Shown one piece after another: positions 48,640 to 61,000 of a DNA stretch of 64,000 nt. This DNA comes from Undaria pinnatifida. Taxonomy: Eukaryota > Sar > Phaeophyceae > Laminariales > Alariaceae. The stretch lies in the NCBI GenBank assembly GCA_012845835.1, contig JABAKD010000009.1, forward strand, positions 8,986,330-9,050,329. The letters are read 5' to 3'. The notes below the pieces were generated by a model. That model did not search any database. It was given only the letters and a program-made list of their open reading frames with translations, and was not told the DNA's origin. Both the position numbers and the translations under genes were made by a program. Within the stretch, counting starts at the first letter, position 1; each line of letters begins with the position of its first letter.

Positions 48640-49915
48640 CGTTTTTTTACCATGCTCAATATTATTTCTGGTTCGGTGGTCGAACTCTCGTACTAGCTCT
48701 CTACTGTTTTTTTTTTGCGTCGCGGGATTCACGGCGCGTTTAGCGAGGGCTGGTGCTCGACAATTTGCCTATAAAACGTTATACCTGAGATGCTGGATCG
48801 AATCATCACACGCAGCTTGCAAATATATGCGGTCCAGACGAAAATCTCGACCTCCCATCCGGGTGTCTTTTTGAATTTTTGTAATTGTTTTGCCAATACG
48901 TCAACTGTGAACTCAACAGGTAAAAGTTTTGTAAACATATTTCTGGGAGTGAAACTGGTACTCGCTGAAAGGGGGTTTGTCTACACAGTTACCGTTGGCT
49001 CTGTGTACTGCCACCAACAGGTCGTCTTTGCGGATAATGCTTTTTCTTTTTATGAAGTTTTCCTTTTTTTGCGGTTTCCTTGGTTCCCCACTGCGATTGG
49101 ATGCAGTCTGGGTTACAAAAAAAACAAACTGCGGCCTTGTCATCGTGGGTCTGTTGGCGTTCGCTGCTCGCGCCAGAATCGCATTCGTCCGTTCAAAGCG
49201 CCTAGAATTACGGTGATCGGTCGGTAGTTGGCGTTTTGCGGAGAGGGAAGAGGGGTATCGCGTAGGTTGAAGAAGTTTTACTCTATCGAACCGCGGTTCA
49301 ACGATCAGAAGGACAATAGCGCTGCTGGTTGTGAGCGGGGTGGCGGTGGTAGTGGATTGTGTGTGGGGGGGGTGGCGATGGTGAGGGTGGTAGTTGCAGT
49401 GGTAAGGTCGTGGTCGGGGTGGTGATGGTGAAGATAGTGGTGCAGGTGGCGGTGGTGGAAGCGGCGGCCGGTGCGGCGGAGGCGGCGGCGGAGCCTCTCT
49501 AGTGAGACGCGAGCTGCGAACGGTGATCTTGGAGGAGCCGTGCGGTGCAAGGCTGATGTGATATGTGGTAGTGCCATGTCGCGTCTGAGGCGCGGCTAGT
49601 TTTTATTCGGCCGGGTTGGCGGCGTTGTGCTATGTAGGAGGTATGATAGGTCGCGTTGTCGACACGCGCAATAGTCGGTACAGTTGCGGGTGTCAGATCC
49701 ATTTTCGCCATGTTTCGCCATCGCGGCGAAATCAACCATCGCGGCGGAGAGCACGGGGTTTGCAACGCGGGGTCTCGTAGACACTAGTAATGCGTTTATT
49801 TTTTTTTGTATTTAACGGGTAAAACATTCATATTAATATTAGTAGTTTACAGGAGCCACTTTTGTAGCTTTAGCAGAAACGCTGCCGTAGTTCATATGGA
49901 GCAGGTCTAACCATC
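48640..49915. other. Intergenic region with decayed repeats
   Basis: Contains a diverged CTTGCAAA family copy (about 48805-48865) and a GGTGGC/GGTGAT triplet tract (49335-49480). No gene is supported. Confidence 0.45.
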
Positions 49916-49918
49916 TCC

Positions 49919-50567
49919 TCAACGGCGCTTGGTGCCAGCAATGTCTGCCTGGTCGGTGAATACCGGGCATGCCGTGTCCCCGGCATTGTTCGGATGCGGG
50001 GGTCTATGGTCTTCTACGACTCCCGTCGTGCTTAAAAATAAGTTCACCCCCTCGCCATGGCAAGGCGATGAGTTTCGAGACCTACCAATTATATCGCACG
50101 TGTTGCCTACGGAGAGGAGACAATCAAGACCGCATCGCGCGCTTGCAGCATGCAGCAGGGGGCATGCAACGTGCCGTGTCGTAGCGCATACCATGCTTTT
50201 ACGGGCCAAGCCCTCTAAAGAAATACGATACATCGATTTTGTTTCGGACGTGACACAGGCGAGCCGCGCTTGGTTGTATCGGCATGCACAAGCCTCACCC
50301 ACAGACAGGGTCGTCCGTCCGCATTTCGTTTGTGGGTGCGTGAGCGCGTGCGGGCTCTCGCTCCTCCAAAGCACACGTCGTCGCCGACGCTTCATGGCTT
50401 TACACGGCAGGACCGACTTGTTGGCGACTAGTAAAACTGCGCGTGACGGTGACGGCTCGGGCGTACTACTAGAGCCATGCTGCGGTAGGGTGCCGCCAAT
50501 TTTTTCTGAGGAGTTTTTCGCCAGCAGAGCTCTCAACCCAACGCATAAACCCGATTATGAAAAATGA
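49919..50567. other. Block open on both strands, no known domain
   Basis: A + frame of 212 codons (49929-50567) and a - frame of 205 codons (49919-50536) overlap almost completely. Neither shows a domain that I know. The right-hand 65 bp of the - frame (ending FTDQADIAGTKRR) recurs at 22.60-22.69 kb, suggesting a fragment of a dispersed element rather than a host gene. Confidence 0.3.
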
Positions 50568-50989
50568 AGAAACAATACGCCCAAGTGTACTTGAATAAAT
50601 TGAGTTTCAACCATTCAATCGGTCGTACTCACATCTGACGTTTCTTATTTTTTCAAAAAACAATTTGACAGAACATGGCTACACGGTAGGGGGGGGGGGG
50701 GGGGTTGAGCCATTCGCCCGCGAGTGACTCGGTGCCTCGAGTGAAAACAATACCTTGGGGCGATTTCATGATTTCATTCATTTTGGCGCGACGTAACCAA
50801 CCATTTCATGTGGCGGTTTCACGTCGCAAACAAAAATCAGCGCGAAAAGCTGAAGGCCGCAAAGGAACTTTGGGGGGGTCACTCGCGAGAGAGACCCCAA
50901 AAGCCACTGCAAAAGGAGGCCCCAAGAATTATCCCCTGCCGTACCACGGTATGAGCACTCCCCCCCACGAGACTGGTTATCTTCCAGTC

Positions 50990-51560
50990 CCCACCCCAAA
51001 AACAGATGTTTTTTTTAACGAGCGTTTCATGGAGCCTGCTCGATACGAGGAAGGATGCTATGAAACAATTATCTTGTTTTCCGTATAGTTTCTTGTTTGC
51101 AAAGGACTATCGAGCGGTGATGTCGGGGGGTGGCAAAAGGGCACGGCATTCCAGGGAGCTGGTTTCAAAACCGGCCATTTCGTCAAAGAAAAATTGGGGG
51201 GGCTATCGTAGAACAATTCATGACCTGCATTGCAACACAAAAATGAGATTCGAACGATATTACTGCCAGGTGGCTCCTCAGTCGTTAACTCCTAGTACGC
51301 CAAAACCCTTCTACTGATTCTACGATAGCCCCCCCCAGAAACAACGATTTTCTCTAACGAACGTTTCATGGCTGTTCGAGACGACAAAGGCCGCTATTAA
51401 AAGATAGTCTCCACACGCTTTATTGTTTGCGAAGGGCTATCGAACGATGACGTCGGGGTGGCAAAGGGGCACCGTATTTCAGGAGATACGGCCGGGAGCT
51501 GGTTTAAAAACCGGCGATTTCGTTAAAGAAAAGCTGGGGGAGGGCTACCGTAGAACGAAG
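50990..51560. repeat. Tandem duplication, ~330 bp unit
   Basis: 50990-51225 and 51325-51560 share AACGAGCGTTTCATGG/AACGAACGTTTCATGG, GTTTGC.AAGG.CTATCGA, GATGTCGGGG/GACGTCGGGG, GGGAGCTGGTTT.AAAACCGG, TTTCGT.AAAGAAAA and GGGCTA.CGTAGAAC in the same order. Confidence 0.8.
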
Positions 51561-51959
51561 TCGCCAAAATAGTACCCGGTACGAGTACACCCCTGTAATC
51601 GTACCACGCGTCATTATTAACAGAGCACGGCACACAAGGGTCTCTCGTGTATGTGGTGCGTCTGGGGTGCGTCCCCTGTTCCCTATTAAAATCAAAATCC
51701 CGAAAAAGGCTTGTAACTCCCCCTTGGAACTTCAGAGAGGGAAAAATCGACAAACTCGAACTAAGTTTTTGACGAGTATTACGGCGTCCGTTTACACGAA
51801 GCGACGCGTGCTACGATAGAAGTATTACTAGCAATTTGTATGGAAAACATATTTTCTGGACGACGGGGCGTTCCTGGACCCGAAATCGTCGGAGATTTTT
51901 TTTTTTTTTTTCTTTTCGAAGTATGAATGTTGTTTACACCTAGGACACATGAGTTTTGG

Positions 51960-52490
51960 TCATCGGGATGCACTTTTCAGTTTCAACTCAAAATATATAT
52001 TTTTGGGTTGTCATGTATTCGTACTCGTGGGTTCGAATCCCACGGTGGTCACCACTATGGAACCTGGTCTCTTACGGGGTCCCGGTGTCGAAGCGGAGAG
52101 GGCGGTCCCGGAGGTCTGGTACTCGTCGCGGAGCGGAAGTCGAAGCGGAGAGGGCGTCGCGGTGCTGAGGTCCCTTGACGATCGTCCTCACAGCGGACGC
52201 ACGCTCAAAACCTTTCTTTCTTATATGTAGCAAGGAGATGCTAAAGCTAGAGCTAGAGTGACGGTGGGCTTATGCCCTTCGTCATGCGGCGGGATCATCT
52301 TTCGGTGGCTGACCTTCCGGGGACGGGTCAACGCCGTCTATGACGGGTGACGCCGTTCGCGACCCGGGATCGTGTATTGCCTGACCGGTGACGTGTCCTC
52401 TCGCGTATGCGTGTACGCGATCTACGATAGGTATCTACGACCCTGTCTTCCACATACATGTGTTTAGAGATAAAAGTGTGGTGCCTCAAG
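51960..52490 (+). mobile_element. tRNA-derived SINE-like element 1, copy a
   Basis: Contains a perfect tRNA T-arm, GTGGGTTCGAATCCCAC (canonical pol III B box GGTTCGAATCC), followed by GGTGGTCACCA. A body then shares GACGGG..GACGCCGTT-like, GCGACCC, GTGTATTG.CTGAC and ACGACCCTGTCTTCCACA blocks with copy b at 58935-59520. The A-box half is not recognisable here. Confidence 0.6.
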
Positions 52491-53520
52491 AAAAAAACCG
52501 GTGCGCGCACTTTTTTCATACCGTAGCATGTGTGTCAAGCAAAGCGGGCTCTACCCTATACCTGATACCGGCTTTTAGGGGTTTGGTCAGATTATTCCAT
52601 TCCGAGCTACATTCCAAGGGAGGCATACGAAACGCGCGCAGCAGGATGTACTATAATACTTGCAATGCCGCTGGCGCGCCGACACTATCACAGCCGGTTT
52701 TGTTTCGAGCTCGCATTTTTTTGTGGGCCCCACAAAAGGGCTTATTATGTTCTATTTAGAACTGCGCCCACACTTCCTTGTGGGGACAAACTGATAAGTC
52801 ATCCCACGCTAGGCAAGAGGTGCAGCAGATTCTAATATTTTTTCTGGGCTCCTAACCTGAGGAAAAGCTCAATATCTCACCCGAAAAACGAATTCGAAGA
52901 CGTTCGTTCGCGCAACCCGACAAAAAGCGTATGTCTATGCCCTAGCCCTAAAAAACATACCTGGTATATATTCGTGAAGTTATCATACTAACCCATAGTT
53001 CCACACCCCTGGGGACCTCAACCGCTCACAAACCTTTAGACTAACAACTGCAACCACTACCGTCGGATGACCCCCACCTGGAAAAAAAAATAGCGTGGGA
53101 TATTTATTCTAGCATAGCAGTACGGACGTTTCGGGCGTTCGGGGTCGCTTAGGGCTCAGTCAAGGTTTCCGCACGTCTTCTCACCCTCTAAGCACATCCT
53201 CTTAACTTGAGAATGTCTGCACCTTTCTTGGTCCCACTTCTGCAAGAAAAAAGAGGCGCCGTGGTCTCGCTTGTCCCGCTCCCAGCACAGAGCAAGGCGA
53301 AAAAAACAGCAGTGCGTCCCAAAAGGTGCGCGGCATCATTGCCCCTTGACGGACCGACAGCCGTCAAGCAAGGAACGCCACACACTAAAACTAGTATGAT
53401 ACGTCCAAGGCCAAGGCCCTCGACGGACAGAAGTCAAGCAAGAAACTCTACACGCTAACACTAGTACGATAAGTCCAAAGACGCCTTGACGGGTCAAAGC
53501 TAGACCATCAACCGACGTCT
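52491..53520. other. Intergenic region with dispersed repeats
   Basis: 52830-52870 resembles 11410-11450 (GGGCTCCTAACCTGAGG). 53340-53530 repeats GTCAAGCAAG..CACACTAA.ACTAGTA twice and matches the 47.5 kb family. No gene supported. Confidence 0.45.
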
Positions 53521-55008
53521 TTGATCCTATGCGCCCACTGGCATTGGAAGGTAGAAATCATCCTCCACCACCAGCTACTACAAGTAACAGTGCGCGGTGG
53601 GGGTGTGACCGGGGGTCCGACAACAAAAGTAGTAGAACGCCCGAACGGCTCCATCTCAAATTTGGTTCCTCCGCCTGGTCAAGAAAATGATAAAAACAAA
53701 AACACTTGGCCGGGCTCTTTCCCTCCCTGCCTCTTGCCTGCCTCCCACACAAGAAGCCGACATTACCCAACAAACTCGAAACACAAACATAAAAAACCAT
53801 GTACCACAAGCCGTCGCAAAACTTGAAGATGGCAAGCGCCGCCGCCGACAGTAGTCAAACAATTGACAGCATCTACGCTATATAGCCCGGGCGCGAGTGA
53901 GGGGTGGTCGTACCGCTCCTCGCACAGTACCTGGTCGTCTGGAAAGCATCTGATACCCCGGCAGCCCGGGCTGCTTGGTGCCGTCGATGCCGTACTCGCA
54001 AAAACAAAATCGAAAAAAAAAACGTTTTTGTTTTCCCTCTGAATGTCCCGAAGGGGTAATAAACCCTTCCACTACTGCAAAAACGATCCCACTCTACTTC
54101 CAAGAAACTTGTCGCCAAACACGTGGGCGCAGTGGCACAAAGGGTTCGTTAATGGTAAGTCAAGTCAAGAGTGTCGCGTTCTCGAGAGGGAGGCGGGCCA
54201 AATTCGGTCAATGTCGAAACCGTTACAACTTTTCCACATGGCATAAAAACGAGTTTCAAGGGTATGCTTAGTCGGGTACGAAGAGTGTACACTTTGAGGT
54301 TCTCGGGCACCATTTTTCAGTAGGGTATATATACACTCTGGGGTACTCGAGCAACATTTTTTTGCCATATTCGAGTACGTACCCCGGTACTATTTTTGGG
54401 TCATACTCGGTCATACTCGGGCAGGTACCCGGGTACCCTCAGAGTGTACTGGTACACTCTACTACAGTAGATCCCCTTGAAAAAATCGTAGATTTATTTC
54501 ATCCTTCTAGAGGTGCAGCGGGCAGCAGCAGCAGTGCCAGCGACACCCAAGCAGGCCGACGACAAAACATGCCATCAAACGAGGCACCCAAAAAGGTAAA
54601 CGAGGGAAAAGCTAGCCCAACAGTAGGCACATCACACCACACGGCACGCCGTCAGCAAGGCACACAAAGGGCCCGGCCGCAAAAGAGAGAACGGACTACT
54701 ACAAGAACAAAATCCAGGGAAGCTCACGGGACGGGCATAGGGGACAACAGGCCCACCCCACCCCACCCCGTGTCGACCCGATCCGCCGTCCCGTCCCGAC
54801 CCGACCCGGCACGCTCTACCCCAAGAGTACCCGCGAGAACCGATTACCACGAAAGAAAAAAGCCAGACACACGCACGGGACGGATAGGGGTATACAGTCC
54901 CACCCTGCCCCGTTCCGGCCCACCTCGCTCCGACCCGCCCAACCCCGACCCGGCACGTCCTAGCCAACGAATACCCGCGTTTCCTCTCTTTTCCTGCAGC
55001 CATCATCA
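53521..55008. other. Intergenic region with weak exon-like signals
   Basis: On the + strand 54043-54152 is open and ends at an ideal donor (AATG|GTAAGT). 54512-54595 lies between CTTCTAG and AAAAAG|GTAAAC. Their phases do not fit each other in the frame that looks most protein-like, so no gene is called. GGGTACC-type repeats lie at 54270-54460 and a CCCGACCCG-rich duplication at 54775-54965. Confidence 0.35.
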
Positions 55009-58000
55009 CTAAGCCATTGCATTTAATCGTTTTGCCTCCGCGAAGAACTTCATGAGGGCAGAGAACTTGCCACCTATCGCCCAGGCGACGCCCATGGTCA
55101 TGCTGCCCAGGGTGGCCATGGCCGGCCGGTAGTATCTCTTCGGCATGGGCGAGACGTCCGGTCTGACCTTGGCCAACAGGGTCTTCCAGTTCGTGGGGCT
55201 GCGGGGAAGCGACAAAAAAGGAAACAAAAAAAAAGCATAACAGCACATGTAAATAACCTTACAATAGAAATGTCAAATGAAAAGGAACATGGTGTTCCAG
55301 TTCATGGAGTTGCGTGGGAAGCGACAAGAACAAAAAACACAAGCCGGAAGTAGAGCAAAATAAAACAGAAACAAACTAGTACTACAAAAGGAGAGAAGTT
55401 ACTGTGATTACACCAACACCAACACCAACACCAACACCGACACTAACATCAACACCAACACCCACACAAACACCACCACCACCACCACCACCACCAACAA
55501 CAACAGGGGTTATGGGACGTTACACCCCCTAACCCCTGTTCATCGCTCCACCACAGGACGCGACCATATATTTCACGCCCCATCGCGGGTATCACACGCC
55601 ACGTAAGGTGCGGGCATATATACCATTAACGCCAGTACTGTACATCGCTTTCATCAAGCGAGCCGCGTCAGCGCAGAAACCTTATACTGTAAACGGGGTG
55701 TATATAAGGTGTATCCTACATACGTCTATACCCCCGCGAGCCACCCTCCCCTCACCCGCCCTTGTTCTTTCCCCAGGAGCACGTCAAGGTAGCCCCGGCT
55801 GCGTTTTTGCTGAGCATCGACGCCACCAGGAGGTCTGCCACGTCCTTGCGAGATATCGTGTACATCGGCTGCGACTTCAACATGGATGTCGGTTTGCCGT
55901 CAGACTCCAGGAGCTAACACCGGGAATGGGGGGGAAGGTGAGGGGAGTCTGGTGAGGGGAAGCGATGGTAGGAAGGCATAAGCCAGGCGAAATGGCGGTG
56001 CGCGTCCAAGCCGCGGCCTCATAAAAAAACTGAAAAAAATAGTTTTTACCGCGATTGAACATGTGAAAAAGCGTCAAGTCAAGACCATTGGTGGCTGTGA
56101 TATAGGCACGACACGATGGTGCATACGTGGATGCGCCGGAGTGCCGTACGGACTCGCGGCTTTCCCGGCTGAAAGACAGCCTCGACGCCGTGCATTTTTT
56201 CGATCGATGACCCACAAGTAGACCCTCCTAAAGCGTCAGATATTAAGCACGCATTATCGGCATTGTAAGCAAAACTAGACTCTAGTTTTTAGCTACGAAT
56301 AGTTGATGTAACTTGCCCGGTTACTCGCGCGGTTCTAATTAATTTTCCTTTCGTTTTCATTAGCTTTTCTTCGTGTGATCCTTGCGTCACCTCCGTGATT
56401 TCAAGACAACCACATCCCGAAGGGAAAGCTTGTTATAACGATATTTCAAACAGTTTTTACATTTTTGTTTTCAAGTTTTACAAATTGTTAAAACGAGCGG
56501 CCGGTGTATCACGCAGCTTGCAAAGATGAGTAACGTTCCTAAATTTAATCGACCTCACAGCTATACAAAAAACTACCAGGTATAAATTAGTTAACAACTT
56601 TGGATTCAGCAACTTCCCACACCCTCGTGAAATTCCTCCTCACCAGAGAGGCATCTTTTGGCCGGGGCTTGTCCGTGAGAGATCCAGGCCGCACCACGGT
56701 GTAGGCTAGCCCGTTCTCGGCTGCCTCTCTCATAGCCTTCTCTCCCTCATATTGCCACCTGTCCGCAAATAAATTTTTGTTCCACATGGAAGAGCTTTGA
56801 GTTGTTGCACGGTGGGGGGAGATATCAAACAGTATTGCAGCGTGCTGCAAAAACACAGCAACAACAAAAACATCAACAACAACAACAAAAGCAACAACCA
56901 ACAACATCAACTACAAAAACAACAACGACAACATCAACGACGACAACAACAACAACAACCACAACAACGGCATCAACAAAGCTCCAGATACATTATGCGC
57001 TCCGCGCCGTCGCTCAATCGCTCCGTCGGCGTGCGTGTACCTTCGGTTTCATAAGTCCAGCGTCTCGGTTAGAAGACCGAACGGGACGCAACTCCTCCCC
57101 GCTTCGACGTCGGTGCCACTATAATGCTGACTTTACGTTACAGTGGGTACCCCGATTGAAGAGCGCCCCGTGGCACGCCAAAACAGGCGCTCTTGACTAC
57201 GCACTACTCTTATCTGTAGTGTGCAGTATATGGCTTCTAGTATGGCGGGAGTCGCCGACTTGACCGGTCTTAAGTCCCAAATGCTTCTATTAAAATTGCT
57301 TGGGGGCTCTTAAATTCTATTAAAATTGCTTGGGGGCTCTTAAATCGGGGTACCCACTGCATTTCCTTCCCCTCAAATCTAGCTCGTGGTCATTTTTTAT
57401 AAAAACAGCCAAAAAAAAAAAAGCTTTACGATGGAAGAAAACAAGTCCACAACGGTCGTCCGCTTCCTCTCACTTGACGGCCATGGAGACGAGAAGATTC
57501 AGCAGGTACGTGAAGGGGTTGAAAGCGGACAGACCCACCGCGAGCCCGGTGATGCGCACCATCCGCCTAATGCCTGTCTTCTGCGCCGCCTCAATGATGT
57601 TCTTCGTCCCGATGTAGTTGATGTAATACGGGTGAGTCCTCTGCTTGTCCTTCTTAGGATGCGTCCAGAGGTCCCGAGGCTGGGCAAGGCGAGAAGTGCC
57701 ACTGTTCTCGGGAGGGGGGAAGGAGGGGAGGAGAGCGGGGGGAGCGGTGTGTGTTGGGGGGGGGGGCAAGCGTACCCGGCGATGAAGAAGGGATGGCGGC
57801 AACAATGCTGTCGTTGTTCACGAGGCATCGCATGTGCGGGTACATATTATCAGGCGGACGTGTGCACGAGCTCAGACATTGGGCGGCAAAATAAATAATC
57901 GAAATACAGATATGGCTGGACCAAGCTTAGTCCGGCTCAGTTGGTTGTGCCATAGGCTCAGCAGGCCTTGTACTTCCACTCCCCGAGCCCCCTAAAACAC

Positions 58001-61000
58001 CCCTCTTTGTTACTTTCCATCCCTTCTCTTCATGCGACTTGGCTAGCCTGCACTCGCGCGCGCCTCGCGTGCAGGCTAGCGAAGTCCCAAGGAGAAAAAG
58101 GCTGGACAGTCACCAAGGCCGATGGTTGAAGAGGCGCGCGTCAGTTACATCAAGCCGGTTCGGGGATAAGAATGCTAGGCTCGCCGAGCCTGCGGTACAA
58201 AATATAGCACGAGCAGCGAGCGTAGCCGTAGCAAGCGTCGGTGAAATCAATTAGAAAGAGGAGGGACAAGTGCTGCCAAACAGCGAGCACCACTCCTCTG
58301 GTAAGCACCCGTGCAGGACAAGTACATGCAGACGGCCAGTCGAACACTGCAGCAGACTTAGCACATAAGCAGCAGCCTCCGACCGTTTCAGCAGTACCGG
58401 ATGAGCCATAGAAACAACTAGAAGACTCAAGAAGTGTATTCAGCGTAAGACTGATACGTTTTCACCTTTCGTGGAACCGCGAGCTTTGCATAATATCTGG
58501 TATGTTTCTACTGCATCCCGCAAACAGGATGAAATACAGTGGGTACCCCGATTTAAGAGCGCCCCGTGACAAGCCCAAACATGCGCTATTAATTACAAAG
58601 CGCTCTTATCTGTAGTGGGAAATACATGCCTTAAGTGTGGCGGGACATTCCGAGTTGACCGCTCTTAGCTCCTGAATGCTCTTAAATCGGGTGCTCTTAA
58701 AGCTGGGTACCCACTGTATGCAATGGCAAGCTTCATCATGCGACGAGGGCCAGGAAACACAACCCGAAGCTTTCCACACGTTCGCACTGAGTGGGTATCA
58801 CCGACACCCCACCCCTGTCAGCGCGTCGTCGAAGCGCGTACGAGTAAACACCAGCGCAAAACAACCACGACGCGCACAACGTCACGATTGACACAGCGAC
58901 CGATATACCATGCATATCTGGTAAATTCGTACCGACACCCCTGAGAGTGTTCAACCTCAGGAGTGCTGATGGTATTCCCTCCAAAAAAGGATTCGTAACG
59001 CGTTCAAACTCATGGGTTCGAATCCCACAGTGGTCACCAATGTTGAACCTAGCCCAGTCCCAGAGCCGGTGATACCGCCGTGGACGGTTCCTCCAGCGCT
59101 GGTCCCTCGTCGCCGTCTTCACGGCAGATGTCACCGGAAAATTGAAATTTCTTCGCATGTACCAGGTACTGGGGAACGCCAAAAGGAAAATGATGACCCG
59201 TGGGGCTTTACACGCCCCAACCGAATCTCCGGAGTGTGGTCGCAAGGGACATCCTATCCATATGCCCATCTACGTAGGAACCCCGAGGATGAAGTCAGAA
59301 TGTCCCGTGGTGACCACAAGAACATCCAGATGATTTCCGCCGGGAGTCGATCAATCTCGTCAATGACGGGGAGACGGAGGGGGACCGTTTGCGACCCAAG
59401 ATCATAGGCTGTCTGACTTGAGACGAGTCTCTCCGTACATGCATCTTACGAGATCTACAACGAGTACGTCCGACCCTGTCTTCCACAGTAACTGCGAGGG
59501 AACACCGGTTTCTTACTTCCGACGACGCCAAAAAATAGAGGCTCATTTCCAGCCCCGCGTGTCCGATTTTTCATTACGTGTCCCACCCGACGACCGGGTC
59601 TCCCAAAACACAACACCTAAATAACTTTTTGGGACGCATACACCCCAATGACAACATGGCATTTTGGTTGGGTTGGGTTGGGTTGGGTTGGGTTGGGTTG
59701 GGTTGGGTTGGGATGGGTTGGGTTGGGTTGGGTTGGGTTGGGTTGGGTTGGGTTGGGTTGGGTTGGGTTGGGTTGGGTTGGGTTGGGTTGGGTTGCGTTG
59801 CGTCGGGTTTGGTTCGAGTGGATTGGGTTGGGATGGGACTTTTCTGCTTCCCACCAAAGCACATAGCTGACCACAGATACAAACATCCACCAGCGTGAAT
59901 TCCCAGAGAGAGCTACAGCAGTATCATAAATGAATTGTTGGTGAAGGGAAGACGAAATTGGCCGAGGAAGATGGACGACGCTCCCTGTAAAGCGCAAGTC
60001 GTCGAGGTGATAATGCCCCTATCGCTAGCCATGCCCATCCTTCAAAATCACGAAAAATACCACAACAGGCAAGCAGCATGGCAACACAGTGGCGCCAGGT
60101 GGGTGCTACAAACCAGTAAAAAACGCCCGATAATGCCCCTTTCGCTATCCATGCCATGCCTCATATCACAAAAAGACTACAACAGGCACGCAGCATCGCG
60201 GCACAGCGGCGTCGGGTGGGTGTTACAAACCAGTACAAAAGTGCCCGCAATAAAGCAGCACTTCCACACGCGAACTCACTGGCAATCGATGCACGATTGG
60301 CAGTCCTCCATCGCCGCCATCAAGCTCGACTGTAGGAGCAAACACACAACAGGAGCAGGAGGAGAAGGAGGAGAGCAGGAAAAGCAGCAAAGCTCTTTCC
60401 GTGAGAATATCAAAGGAGGCTCGAGCGATGCCGAAGCAAGCCCGTCGAGGTACGTACCAGGCATCAGGTACAGCGCGACGCCAATTCGCAAGGAAAAACT
60501 GCAAGACACAGCACATGCTCGGAACACCAGTCGAAACCAACACTTGATTCGGCGGAAACGTAACACAAGCGCGCGATCGAAAGCATTACACACAGGTTGC
60601 AAATACGACTCTCGACGAAAATCCTCGATCTCACGGCTGCGCGTGTCTGTTTTCTTCCGTTTTTAGAAAAACAGTAAAAGCGCGATTGCGTCGCGCCGTC
60701 CCCGATATCGTCTTTCTCAAGCGTGCAAAACTAAAGAATTTTATAATCCAGTGTGGCTTTCCTTGTTTTACGTTCTCCGTCAAAGGTAAAAACCATCCGG
60801 GTATTCTACGGGTCACACGAAACGGCCCGCGGGTCGGATCACGAGGTTTACAAAACAAATTCGGGGATCGAGTCCGGTCGGGTCAGGATTTTTTCCATTA
60901 TCACGGGTCGGGTCTCACGGGTCGGGTCGGGTTACCCTGACCCGATCCGACGTGGGAGAAATTTCCCGACCGATAAAAAGCCCTGTAAAAATACATTACA

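Noticed and set aside
58935..59045. Functional tRNA gene
   Set aside because: T-arm is perfect but the acceptor stem does not pair and the variable region is too long; the element body shows it is a repeat.
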